From DAOUMU01 sp034409055 (lineage in GTDB: Bacteria > Chloroflexota > Anaerolineae > 4572-78 > J111): a DNA stretch of 11,677 nucleotides. Below, piece after piece: positions 1-6,127 of the stretch (within the stretch, counting starts at the first letter, position 1; every line of letters begins with the position of its first letter). The notes under the pieces are model-generated. The model saw only the letters and a program-made list of their open reading frames with translations, searched no databases and was not told where the DNA came from. The translations under genes and the position numbers were made by a program. The stretch spans positions 1-11,677 of the forward strand of contig DAOUMU010000166.1 of the NCBI GenBank assembly GCA_034409055.1, in the 5' to 3' direction.

Positions 1-8
1 AGGATAAA

Positions 9-36
9 CGCAACACGCAACACGCAACACGTAACA
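9..36. repeat. Tandem heptamer repeat CGCAACA, four units
   Basis: Three exact copies of CGCAACA (9-15, 16-22, 23-29) are followed by a variant CGTAACA (30-36), directly upstream of the first gene. Similar heptamer arrays occur at 1304-1324 and 2987-3007. The array has no interspersed spacers and carries no coding signal; I regard it as an intergenic simple repeat of unknown role. Confidence 0.75.
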
Positions 37-53
37 CTTTATGGAATAATCTT

Positions 54-1007
54 ATGAGCAATTTCACCATCACTATTGTCGGCGCAGGCGTTATCGGTAC
101 CTCGTTGGGGTTGGCCCTAAAGCAAGAAAAGGAGGCGCCGCATCTACTGATACATGACAAAGAACTAACGAAGGCCAGAGCGGCGGTTAAAAAAGGGGCT
201 TTTGACAAAGCGGAATGGAATCTGGTTAACGCTTGTGAAAAAGCCGACTTGATTATCCTGGCCATTCCCCTCAATGGGATTCGGTCCACCCTGGAAGCCA
301 TCGCCTCTTACCTCAAAGAGGGGGCTGTTGTCAGCGATACCGCCCGTAGTAAAGTGCCTTCCCTGGCCTGGGCCGAGGAACTGCTGCCCGACCACGTTCA
401 TTTTATAGGCGGTAACCCGATTGTCCGGCCGTCCGGCTCCGGTTACGAGCACGCCACGGCCGACCTGTTCCGCAACAAACTCTACTGCCTCACCCCGGCC
501 CCATCGGCCAATGAGCAAGCCGTGCAATTGTTGGTGGGCCTGGCGCAGCTTGTGGGGGCTGAGCCATTTTTCTTGGACGCCGTGGAGCATGATGGTCTGG
601 TCACCGCCGTCGAGCACCTGCCGGCCCTGCTGGGCGTTACCTTGTTGAACACGCTCGCCAGCCAGAGTTCCTGGCGCGAAACGCGCAAGCTGACCGGCAG
701 CCTCTTTACGCAGGTATCCGCCGGGGCCGTGGGCGAGCCTGAGGCGATGCGAGATGATTTCCTGACCAATCGTGATAATCTACTGCGCTGGTTGGATAGC
801 TACATCGCTCAACTAAATCAAGTACGGGCCCTGCTCACCGATGAAGGTTCAGAGGAGGCATTGGTGGAATGGCTGGACAAGGCGGTGGTTGAGCGTCACA
901 ACTGGCTCATAGATTATGAGGAAGGCCGTTTTATCGGTCCGGAACGGATTACCTCTAAGATTGAGAAGCAGGGGCTGATGAAGCGGCTGATTGGCATTGG
1001 TCGTTAA
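54..1007 (+). CDS. Prephenate/arogenate dehydrogenase-like protein (TyrA family)
   Basis: This 317-residue protein belongs to the TyrA family, which oxidatively decarboxylates prephenate or arogenate with NAD(P)+ on the way to tyrosine in the cytosol. The N-terminal Rossmann domain shows GAGVIG at residues 10-15 and the VSDTARSK strand near 93-100. The C-terminal helical half shows EHDGLVTAVEHLP at 178-190, the usual HD...HLP signature, and TNRDNLL at 238-244. There is no ACT or chorismate mutase domain. One point is odd: where TyrA enzymes have the catalytic His in a GxHPxxG motif, this protein reads GGNPIVRPSGSG (119-130), so Asn121 stands in the His position. The function may therefore be altered, or this may be a lineage-specific variant. 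ATG 54 is chosen because the upstream in-frame ATG at 42 runs into TAA. The Shine-Dalgarno is weak. The next gene starts at the base after the stop. Confidence 0.8.
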   Translation: MSNFTITIVGAGVIGTSLGLALKQEKEAPHLLIHDKELTKARAAVKKGAFDKAEWNLVNACEKADLIILAIPLNGIRSTLEAIASYLKEGAVVSDTARSKVPSLAWAEELLPDHVHFIGGNPIVRPSGSGYEHATADLFRNKLYCLTPAPSANEQAVQLLVGLAQLVGAEPFFLDAVEHDGLVTAVEHLPALLGVTLLNTLASQSSWRETRKLTGSLFTQVSAGAVGEPEAMRDDFLTNRDNLLRWLDSYIAQLNQVRALLTDEGSEEALVEWLDKAVVERHNWLIDYEEGRFIGPERITSKIEKQGLMKRLIGIGR

Positions 1008-1271
1008 ATGTCTGTCTTTGTTTACATCGTCGAATGTGCTGACAAAACACTTTACACGGGCTGGACAACCGACGTGAAGCAGCGGCTAAAAACTCACAAC
1101 GCCGGACGGGGGGCCAAATATACCCGTGAACGGGGTCCCGTGCGTCTGGTCTATGTCGAAGAGATGCCGGACCGCAGCACCGCCCTAAAACGAGAACGAG
1201 AGATTAAGCGCATGCGGCGGACCAAGAAATTAAAGTTGATTGCCACTAAATGCTTACCACCTGAACCGTAA
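1008..1271 (+). CDS. Small GIY-YIG domain protein (UPF0213/YhbQ-like)
   Basis: This 87-residue protein is a stand-alone GIY-YIG nuclease-type domain of the UPF0213 (YhbQ) group. The GIY-equivalent is YIV at 6-8 and the YIG-equivalent is YTG at 16-18, followed by VKQRLKTHN with Arg26 at the catalytic arginine position, GRGAKYTR (33-40), and the ALKREREIKRM helix (59-69) with the metal-ligand Glu64. Length is typical of the group (80-100 aa). Members are often encoded beside unrelated housekeeping genes; a DNA repair or nucleic-acid cleavage role is suggested by the fold, but the cellular substrate is not established from sequence. The ATG directly follows the TAA of the TyrA-like gene with no gap and no clear Shine-Dalgarno, so translation is probably coupled. 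Confidence 0.9.
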   Translation: MSVFVYIVECADKTLYTGWTTDVKQRLKTHNAGRGAKYTRERGPVRLVYVEEMPDRSTALKREREIKRMRRTKKLKLIATKCLPPEP

Positions 1272-1303
1272 GGGGCAAGTGTAGAGCGTAGGACATAAAT
1301 TCA

Positions 1304-1324
1304 CGCAATACGCAACACGCAACA
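1304..1324. repeat. Tandem heptamer repeat CGCAATA/CGCAACA, three units
   Basis: Units are CGCAATA (1304-1310), CGCAACA (1311-1317) and CGCAACA (1318-1324). This is the same heptamer as at 9-36, so the TyrA/GIY-YIG gene pair is bracketed by the same simple repeat in the same orientation. Confidence 0.7.
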
Positions 1325-1333
1325 CGTTGCTTC

Positions 1334-1362
1334 TTGCCTTTCTCCCCAGCCTAGAGTAAAAT
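1334..1362 (+). promoter_or_regulatory. Candidate sigma-70 type promoter for the glycosyltransferase gene
   Basis: A -35-like TTGCCT (1334-1339) is separated by 17 bp from a -10-like TAAAAT (1357-1362). Transcription would start near 1369, leaving a leader of about 20 nt before the TTG start. The same two hexamers recur upstream of selD (9206-9233), which strengthens the call, but no experimental support is available. Confidence 0.4.
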
Positions 1363-1373
1363 CGGGCTTTGTT

Positions 1374-1382
1374 GGAGGGAGG
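1374..1382 (+). promoter_or_regulatory. Shine-Dalgarno GGAGGGAGG for the glycosyltransferase
   Basis: Two overlapping GGAGG cores (1374-1378 and 1378-1382) lie upstream, the second 6 nt before TTG 1389. This strong site decides in favour of the non-ATG start. Confidence 0.7.
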
Positions 1383-1388
1383 CTAGCC

Positions 1389-2657
1389 TTGAACAAACAA
1401 ATTTCCTCGCCAAAAAGCCTCGATATCCTCATGCTGTCCCCCACCATGTTTTTTGCCGATTATGGGGCCCACGTACGTATCCTGGAAGAAACCCAGACTC
1501 TGCAAAAGCTAGGCCACCGGGTGACTATCTTGGCCTACCCCAATGGGCGAGACATTGAGGGTATCACCGTGCATCGCTGCTGGGGTGTGCCTTTTAATTA
1601 TCGAGTCATCGTTGGCTCCTCTCGTCACAAAATTTATTTGGACGTACTGTTGGCAGCAATGTCGTTGGGATATGTCCTACGCCACAAGCCGGATATTATT
1701 CACGCTCACCTGCACGAGGGAGGCCTGATCGGTTGGGTGCTGAGCAAGCTGACCGGAGCGCCCCTGGTTTTCGACTTTCAAGGTAGCTTGACGGCGGAAA
1801 TGGTCGATCACAATTTCCTGGCACCTGACAGCCCCTTTTGCCGGCTGTTGTGCTGGTTGGAAACGCGTATTGACCACGCCGCCGATGTTGTTCTGACCAG
1901 CTCAACTCACGCCGCTAACCTGCTCATCGAAAAATTTGGTCTGCCTGTTGGCAAAATCGATCCCACCCCGGATTGCGTCAATGCCGATACCTTCTGCCCT
2001 GATCGCTTCTCCCCTGAAGAAAGGCAACAGTTAAAAACGACCTTAGGCATCCCGGCGAACAAAAAAATTATTGTTTACCTGGGCATTTTGGCTCCTTATC
2101 AGGGGATCGATAAATTATTGGCGGCCTTGGTCCTGCTGAGTCGGACTCGTGACGATTTCCATTTATTGTTGATGGGCTACCCGGCGGTCGAACAGTACAA
2201 AGCCAAAGCCAGGATGCTGGGAGTAGCTCAACACGTCACTTTCACCAATAAAGTCCCTTATGATGAAGCACCTCGTTATCTGGCCCTGGGCGATATTGCC
2301 ACGGCCCCCAAAATGTCGGCCACTGAGGGCAGTGGCAAAATTTTAAATTATATGGCCATGGCTCTGCCGACGGTAGCCTTTAACATGCCGGTTAGCCGAG
2401 AGTTTTTGGGGGATGGCGGTATCTACGCCACAGAGTGCAACGAGCAGGCGCTGGCTGCTGCCCTCAATCGGGCCCTGGATTTGTCCGCCGAGGAACGAGC
2501 CAGGTTGGGCCAATATCTGCGCCAGCGAGCCATACGTTATTTCTCCTGGGAACGGGCCGGGGAGCAGATCGAGGCCATTTATCGAGCCTTACTGGCCGGC
2601 GAACCCCTCCCCACCCCCAAAACAAGACCGAAGATTGTCAGAAAATCTATAAATTAG
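1389..2657 (+). CDS. Family 4 glycosyltransferase (GT-B fold)
   Basis: This 422-residue protein is a GT4-type retaining glycosyltransferase, expected to move a sugar from a nucleotide donor onto a lipid, polysaccharide or small-molecule acceptor at the cytoplasmic face of the membrane. The N-terminal GT-B half (about 11-195) has the glycine-containing loop FADYGAHVRIL (22-32), PDIIHAHLHEG (101-111) and LVFDFQGSL (126-134). The C-terminal half (about 225-400) has IIVYLGILAPYQGIDKLL (227-244) and ATEGSGKILNYMAMALPTV (311-329), where Glu313 marks the usual E-x7-E region. The second Glu is not in its usual place; the KILNYMA form is seen in a GT4 subgroup. There is no membrane segment. The TTG start is supported by a strong Shine-Dalgarno 6 nt upstream. 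The gene is flanked by a promoter and a terminator, so it is probably monocistronic. The acceptor cannot be predicted. Confidence 0.9.
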   Translation: MNKQISSPKSLDILMLSPTMFFADYGAHVRILEETQTLQKLGHRVTILAYPNGRDIEGITVHRCWGVPFNYRVIVGSSRHKIYLDVLLAAMSLGYVLRHKPDIIHAHLHEGGLIGWVLSKLTGAPLVFDFQGSLTAEMVDHNFLAPDSPFCRLLCWLETRIDHAADVVLTSSTHAANLLIEKFGLPVGKIDPTPDCVNADTFCPDRFSPEERQQLKTTLGIPANKKIIVYLGILAPYQGIDKLLAALVLLSRTRDDFHLLLMGYPAVEQYKAKARMLGVAQHVTFTNKVPYDEAPRYLALGDIATAPKMSATEGSGKILNYMAMALPTVAFNMPVSREFLGDGGIYATECNEQALAAALNRALDLSAEERARLGQYLRQRAIRYFSWERAGEQIEAIYRALLAGEPLPTPKTRPKIVRKSIN

Positions 2658-2684
2658 GGCGGCGCCCTCAAAAATAATCGGCTT

Positions 2685-2718
2685 ATCTCCGGCATCCAAG
2701 TTGACGCCGGAGATTTTT
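2685..2718 (+). terminator. Rho-independent terminator after the glycosyltransferase gene
   Basis: A perfect 9-bp stem, ATCTCCGGC (2685-2693) with GCCGGAGAT (2706-2714), encloses a 12-nt loop and is followed by TTTT (2715-2718). It lies 28 nt after the stop codon and is correctly oriented for the plus-strand gene. Confidence 0.85.
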
Positions 2719-2736
2719 ATTGGCGCGTCTAAAAAT

Positions 2737-2790
2737 CGTCTCCTGGCTTACGGAGGCGAATCCTTTTACCTTTTAAGGAGACTTTAAAAG
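2737..2790. other. Two small hairpins in the intergenic gap
   Basis: CGTCTCC (2737-2743) can pair with GGAGGCG (2752-2758), and CTTTTAA (2770-2776) can pair with TTAAAAG (2784-2790). They lie between the terminator and the long inverted repeat. Neither has a clear U-tract or matches a riboswitch I know. In the remaining stretch 2791-2925 I see nothing definable. Confidence 0.25.
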
Positions 2791-2925
2791 TAGAGGGCTA
2801 TAAATAGTTTGGAAAATTCGTGTTTTAGTGCCTCAGTCCCCTTGTATCGGATGACCCCTTGTGATAGAATCAAGATGAAACGTATTATCGTATCATATTT
2901 GTGCGGATAGATAACTAAGTCATAG

Positions 2926-3121
2926 AACCAGAATTGCCAATGAAAAAGTAACTTCCGGTGCGACAACCTCATAGAGCATCCAACCACGTAAAACGTAAAG
3001 CGTAAAACATGAAATAAAGGCATAGATAAATCATTACGCTTCACGTTTTACGTTTCACGAGTTGGCTAGCGACATCAAGCGGAAGTTACTTTTTATCCCG
3101 CTGGCAAGCCAAATTCTGGTT
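2926..3121. repeat. Nested imperfect inverted repeat, about 196 bp
   Basis: The outer arms are AACCAGAATT (2926-2935) with AATTCTGGTT (3112-3121), and AAAAAGTAACTTCCG (2943-2957) with its exact reverse complement at 3080-3094. Inside, CCAAC (about 2980-2984) can face GTTGG (3061-3065). The innermost arms at 2986-3005 and 3034-3053 match at 19 of 20 positions. The inner left arm is itself a heptamer array (CGTAAAA, CGTAAAG, CGTAAAA at 2987-3007). The whole unit could fold as one long cruciform or RNA hairpin. It looks like a non-autonomous, MITE-like or REP-like intergenic element. There is no transposase, and the short ORFs in it read as low-complexity peptide. Confidence 0.7.
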
Positions 3122-3175
3122 TGATGTAAGTATTATCGTCAAGAGTCGTTGTCGGATAGACGGCAATTGTTAAAA

Positions 3176-4834
3176 ATGTCGATTTCTAAACTTATTCTTA
3201 CGACCAGCGCCTGGTTTATCATTGTCCTGTTGACCGTAAGCCCAGGCTTGGCTGAGGCACCGCCTGTCCAGCCACCGCCACCGGTTGGCCCCTCTGACTT
3301 TGTGCCCGGCGAAATCCTGGTCAAATTCCAGTCGCATGTGAGCCTGTCTGGCATTCAAGGCTCTCTGCGGACCGAGGGATTGCAGCCCCTGGAAGTTTCG
3401 TTGCGCAGCGGCCTGGTCCGCGTGCAAGTAACGCCGGGCCAGGAAACCGGAACCATTGACCAACTTATGGGCCGGGGTGACGTAGAATTTGCTACTTACA
3501 ACTATCGTGTTCGAGCCTTGGGCGCTCCCGACGATCCAGAGTTTTGGCAGCAATGGGCCCTGCAGCAGGCCAGTGACCGGGATATTGACGCTCCCGAAGC
3601 GTGGGGTATTCATACCGGTGGCGACTACGTGACCGTTGCTATTATCGACACGGGTGTTGATATTGACCACGAGGATTTGCAAGCCAACATCTGGATTAAC
3701 GACGACGAAGCACCTGGAAACAGTTTTGACGACGATTACAACCGCTATGTCGATGATGTCCAGGGATATGACTTCTATCATAACGACAGCGATCCCGACG
3801 ACGACAACAGCCACGGCACGCACGTGGCTGGTATTGCCGCGGCTCGGGGCAACAACGGCCAGGGCATTGCCGGTGTTAGTTGGCAGGCCAAGATCATGCC
3901 GCTCAAGGTGCTGGATGCCGGCGGCAATGGCACCACCGATAAGGTCGTAGAGGCTATTTATTATGCTGCGGACAACGGAGCACAAATTATCAATATGAGC
4001 TTTGGCGGCGATTGTCTGGGAGGGTGGCCTCACGTTGAAGAGGCGGTGAATTATGCGGCCTTAAAAGGCGTGTTGCTGGTAGCTGCCGCCGGTAACAACC
4101 ACCTCTCATCCCTCTTGTGTCCGGCCGCGCTGGATCATGTGATGGCCGTGGGGGCCACCAACGCCAATGATGAGCGAGCTTACTATTCAAATTACGGTCC
4201 AGGTCTTGATGTGGTCGCCCCAGGGGGTGATTGGAGCAACAGAATTTATAGTACCATACCTGGGACATACGGCTACAAGCATGGCACCTCTATGGCTACC
4301 CCGTACGTAGCCGGATTGGCCGCCCTGATCCGATCGCTGGCTCCCTCGCTTACGTCCAACCAGGTGAGAGACATTATCCAGACTACTGCTGACGACCTGG
4401 GTCCGGCTGGCTGGGATCAGGATTTTGGCTATGGTCGCATCAACGCCTGGCAAGCCTTAGAAACGATGAGCCTGCAAACCTCCCCCGCCCAACTCACCCT
4501 GTTCATTGACGATGACAGTGGCCCGGTCTGGGATAAGCTCCAGGTCACCACGATCAATCCAGATGCCATCACCTGGACCGCCGGCATCTCGCCCCCTGTC
4601 GAGTGGTTGGCGTTATCCCCGCCTATCTCTGGTGTCGTGTCGACGGCTTCTTCACCGGTGGCGGTGACCCTGGTCGCAACCCGCCCTCTGACTTATAACA
4701 CCTACGCCACCACGGTCATTATCACCGGTACCACGGCCTCGGGAGAAACGGTTGGGCCGAGGACGACCGAAGTCCGCCTCCATTATGTCCCCGAAGTTTA
4801 CGAACTTCGTCTGCCACTCATTATCAAGAATTAA
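3176..4834 (+). CDS. Secreted subtilisin-like serine protease (S8) with C-terminal beta domain
   Basis: This 552-residue protein is an exported S8 peptidase that would cleave proteins outside the cell. Numbered from ATG 3176, it has a signal peptide (about 1-28, ending near GLAEA), a Pro-rich stretch, and an inhibitory propeptide of the FVPGEILVKF type (from about 42). The catalytic domain (about 130-430) shows Asp158 in AIIDTGVD, His213 in NSHGTHVAG, oxyanion Asn307 in AAAGNN and Ser372 in GTSMATPYVAG. All four key residues are present. An Asp-rich insert (NDSDPDDDNS, 203-212) precedes the His and may bind calcium. The C-terminal 110 residues form a beta-rich, BACON-like domain (WTAGISPPVEWLALSPP, 467-483). 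The protein ends in LRLPLIIKN, a short tail I recall from other Chloroflexota secreted proteins. An in-frame TTG at 3149 is an alternative start; neither start has a good Shine-Dalgarno. The upstream neighbour is a nested inverted repeat. Confidence 0.93.
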   Translation: MSISKLILTTSAWFIIVLLTVSPGLAEAPPVQPPPPVGPSDFVPGEILVKFQSHVSLSGIQGSLRTEGLQPLEVSLRSGLVRVQVTPGQETGTIDQLMGRGDVEFATYNYRVRALGAPDDPEFWQQWALQQASDRDIDAPEAWGIHTGGDYVTVAIIDTGVDIDHEDLQANIWINDDEAPGNSFDDDYNRYVDDVQGYDFYHNDSDPDDDNSHGTHVAGIAAARGNNGQGIAGVSWQAKIMPLKVLDAGGNGTTDKVVEAIYYAADNGAQIINMSFGGDCLGGWPHVEEAVNYAALKGVLLVAAAGNNHLSSLLCPAALDHVMAVGATNANDERAYYSNYGPGLDVVAPGGDWSNRIYSTIPGTYGYKHGTSMATPYVAGLAALIRSLAPSLTSNQVRDIIQTTADDLGPAGWDQDFGYGRINAWQALETMSLQTSPAQLTLFIDDDSGPVWDKLQVTTINPDAITWTAGISPPVEWLALSPPISGVVSTASSPVAVTLVATRPLTYNTYATTVIITGTTASGETVGPRTTEVRLHYVPEVYELRLPLIIKN

Positions 4835-4850
4835 CCTCCGTGACTTAAGC

Positions 4851-4972
4851 AGGTTCAGTAGATCCAATTTTCAAGCTCGGAGCGGACCAGTGCGAAGCCT
4901 CCCCGTGGGACAGTCCGCGTTTTGGCCGCTAGACTGTGGTCCAGCTAGAGCAAATTTGGATGTACTGAGGTT
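4851..4972. mobile_element. MITE-like element with terminal inverted repeats and AGGTT target duplication
   Basis: A 112-bp element (4856-4967) begins CAGTAGATCCAA and ends TTGGATGTACTG. The two arms are imperfect inverted repeats over about 37 bp, covering CAGTA, ATCCAA, GCTC and GGACCA blocks in order. An inner hairpin joins ACAGTC (4910-4915) and GACTGT (4932-4937). The element is flanked exactly by the direct repeat AGGTT (4851-4855 and 4968-4972), the form expected of a 5-bp target-site duplication. It encodes no transposase. It separates the converging protease and hydrolase genes, and the right-hand duplication overlaps the hydrolase stop codon. A partial copy of its end lies at 9118-9142. 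Confidence 0.7.
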
Positions 4973-5882
4973 ACAATAAGGCTTTGTTAAAGAAGGTGAC
5001 AATCTTCTCTTCGTACTCTTCAGGGCGCGCGGCCGGACCACCCCCATGGCCGGCCTCCGGGATAGCCCACAATGTCTTGGGTTCACTGGCCCGTTCATAA
5101 TAATGGCGGATAAGTCGATGCCCCATATGCTGTTCAGGCTGATTGGCGATGAGAAAAACGGGACGAGGGGCAATATCGGCAATCACCTCGACCACCCCGG
5201 GTGGCGCAGAGACACCGGTACGCCAACTTAACAGTTTGAAACCCAGCCAATAGTTAAACGTGATCCATTGCTCATCCAGAGAGACGCATTCTGGCAGGTC
5301 CTTAATCATCGCGAAGCCTGGATCATCAGCTATGACGGCGCTGATCCTGTCCGTCTGTGCGGCTGCGCGCAAGGCAATTTGGCCACCGATCGAGAACCCG
5401 AGAATACCAATGCGCTCAGGGTCCGTATCGACCTGACGTTCCAGAAAGTCCAGCGCAGCCTGCACATCATCGACATCAAGCCAACCAAAGGTCCGCCTAT
5501 CGCCGCCACTTTCCCCGTGGGCTCGTTCATCATACAACAATAGCCCGTAGCCATGGCCAGCCAGCATGGCCGCCCGACCCAGCATCTCTCTACGGTCTGC
5601 CCCGTAACCGTGGAGTAGGATAACCGTCGCCCCATTCTGAGATGGAATGTACCAGCCAGATAAGTTGACCCCGTCACGACTGGCAAAGGTGACGACCTCG
5701 TAGTCAAGATCAAGATCGGCCGGGGTGATACAGCAAACCGAACGATGCGCTGGATGGATCGTCATTTCCACCCAGAGGATAATGATTCCTACTTGAAACA
5801 TAATCACCCCGCCAAGCAAACCGACCATAGCCAGATTAAGCCAATAACGACGGCCTCGTTTCCGTGATGCATTTGGTTTCAT
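4971..5882 (-). CDS. Membrane-anchored alpha/beta hydrolase
   Basis: This 303-residue protein is an alpha/beta-fold serine hydrolase with one N-terminal membrane segment (about 13-38) preceded by a very basic start (RKRGRR), so the catalytic domain is probably outside the cytoplasmic membrane. Visible parts are the core start VTFASRDGVNLSGWYIP (64-80), the oxyanion motif LLHGYG (89-94), LLYDERAHGESGG (115-127), the nucleophile elbow GFSIGG with Ser164, and the catalytic His279 in EAGHGG. The acid is less clear: the loop FLIANQPEQ (243-251) lacks the usual GxxD, and Glu250 is the best candidate. The substrate is unknown; an esterase or peptidase-like activity is possible. Start: a GAGG Shine-Dalgarno lies 4 nt before the ATG. 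The gene converges on the protease gene, with a MITE-like element between them. Confidence 0.88.
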   Translation of the reverse strand: MKPNASRKRGRRYWLNLAMVGLLGGVIMFQVGIIILWVEMTIHPAHRSVCCITPADLDLDYEVVTFASRDGVNLSGWYIPSQNGATVILLHGYGADRREMLGRAAMLAGHGYGLLLYDERAHGESGGDRRTFGWLDVDDVQAALDFLERQVDTDPERIGILGFSIGGQIALRAAAQTDRISAVIADDPGFAMIKDLPECVSLDEQWITFNYWLGFKLLSWRTGVSAPPGVVEVIADIAPRPVFLIANQPEQHMGHRLIRHYYERASEPKTLWAIPEAGHGGGPAARPEEYEEKIVTFFNKALL

Positions 5883-6127
5883 AATACCTCAGCTTAGCAA
5901 TTGGTTTTTTGTTTTTTGAGCTAGCAGTCTGTCGGAATGGTTGAATTATAAAACACAGACCGGAAATACAAAAGATTACCCGCTACCTAATCACCAACAG
6001 CGGATCATCTCCGTAGTCTTTTGGTCAGAATTTGGGGAGAATGATGTCCAACATTCCGGCTTGCAATCGACTATAGTGAGGAAAACTCCAACAAAACTAT
6101 TTTTATATGACGAAAGGAGATCCTCAA

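Noticed and set aside
9..36. CRISPR array
   Set aside because: The repeats are 7 bp, directly tandem and without spacers; no cas gene is present.
2784..3044. Minus-strand ORF of 86 aa
   Set aside because: It runs through the inverted repeat and heptamer array; the peptide (FHVLRFTFYVV) is a direct reading of repeat DNA.
3170..4033. Minus-strand ORF of 287 aa
   Set aside because: It is antisense to the protease gene; its Val-rich runs are the complement of Asp codons in the protease.
5931..6060. Inverted repeat GTCGGAATGGTTG / CAACATTCCGGC between divergent genes
   Set aside because: About 11 of 13 positions match over more than 100 bp distance; too weak alone to call an element, although it may be a remnant.
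6107..6127. Upstream ATG 6107 for the SH3b/PDZ gene
   Set aside because: The AAGGAG site lies inside this extension and is correctly spaced for ATG 6128; the extension would add polar residues before the signal peptide.
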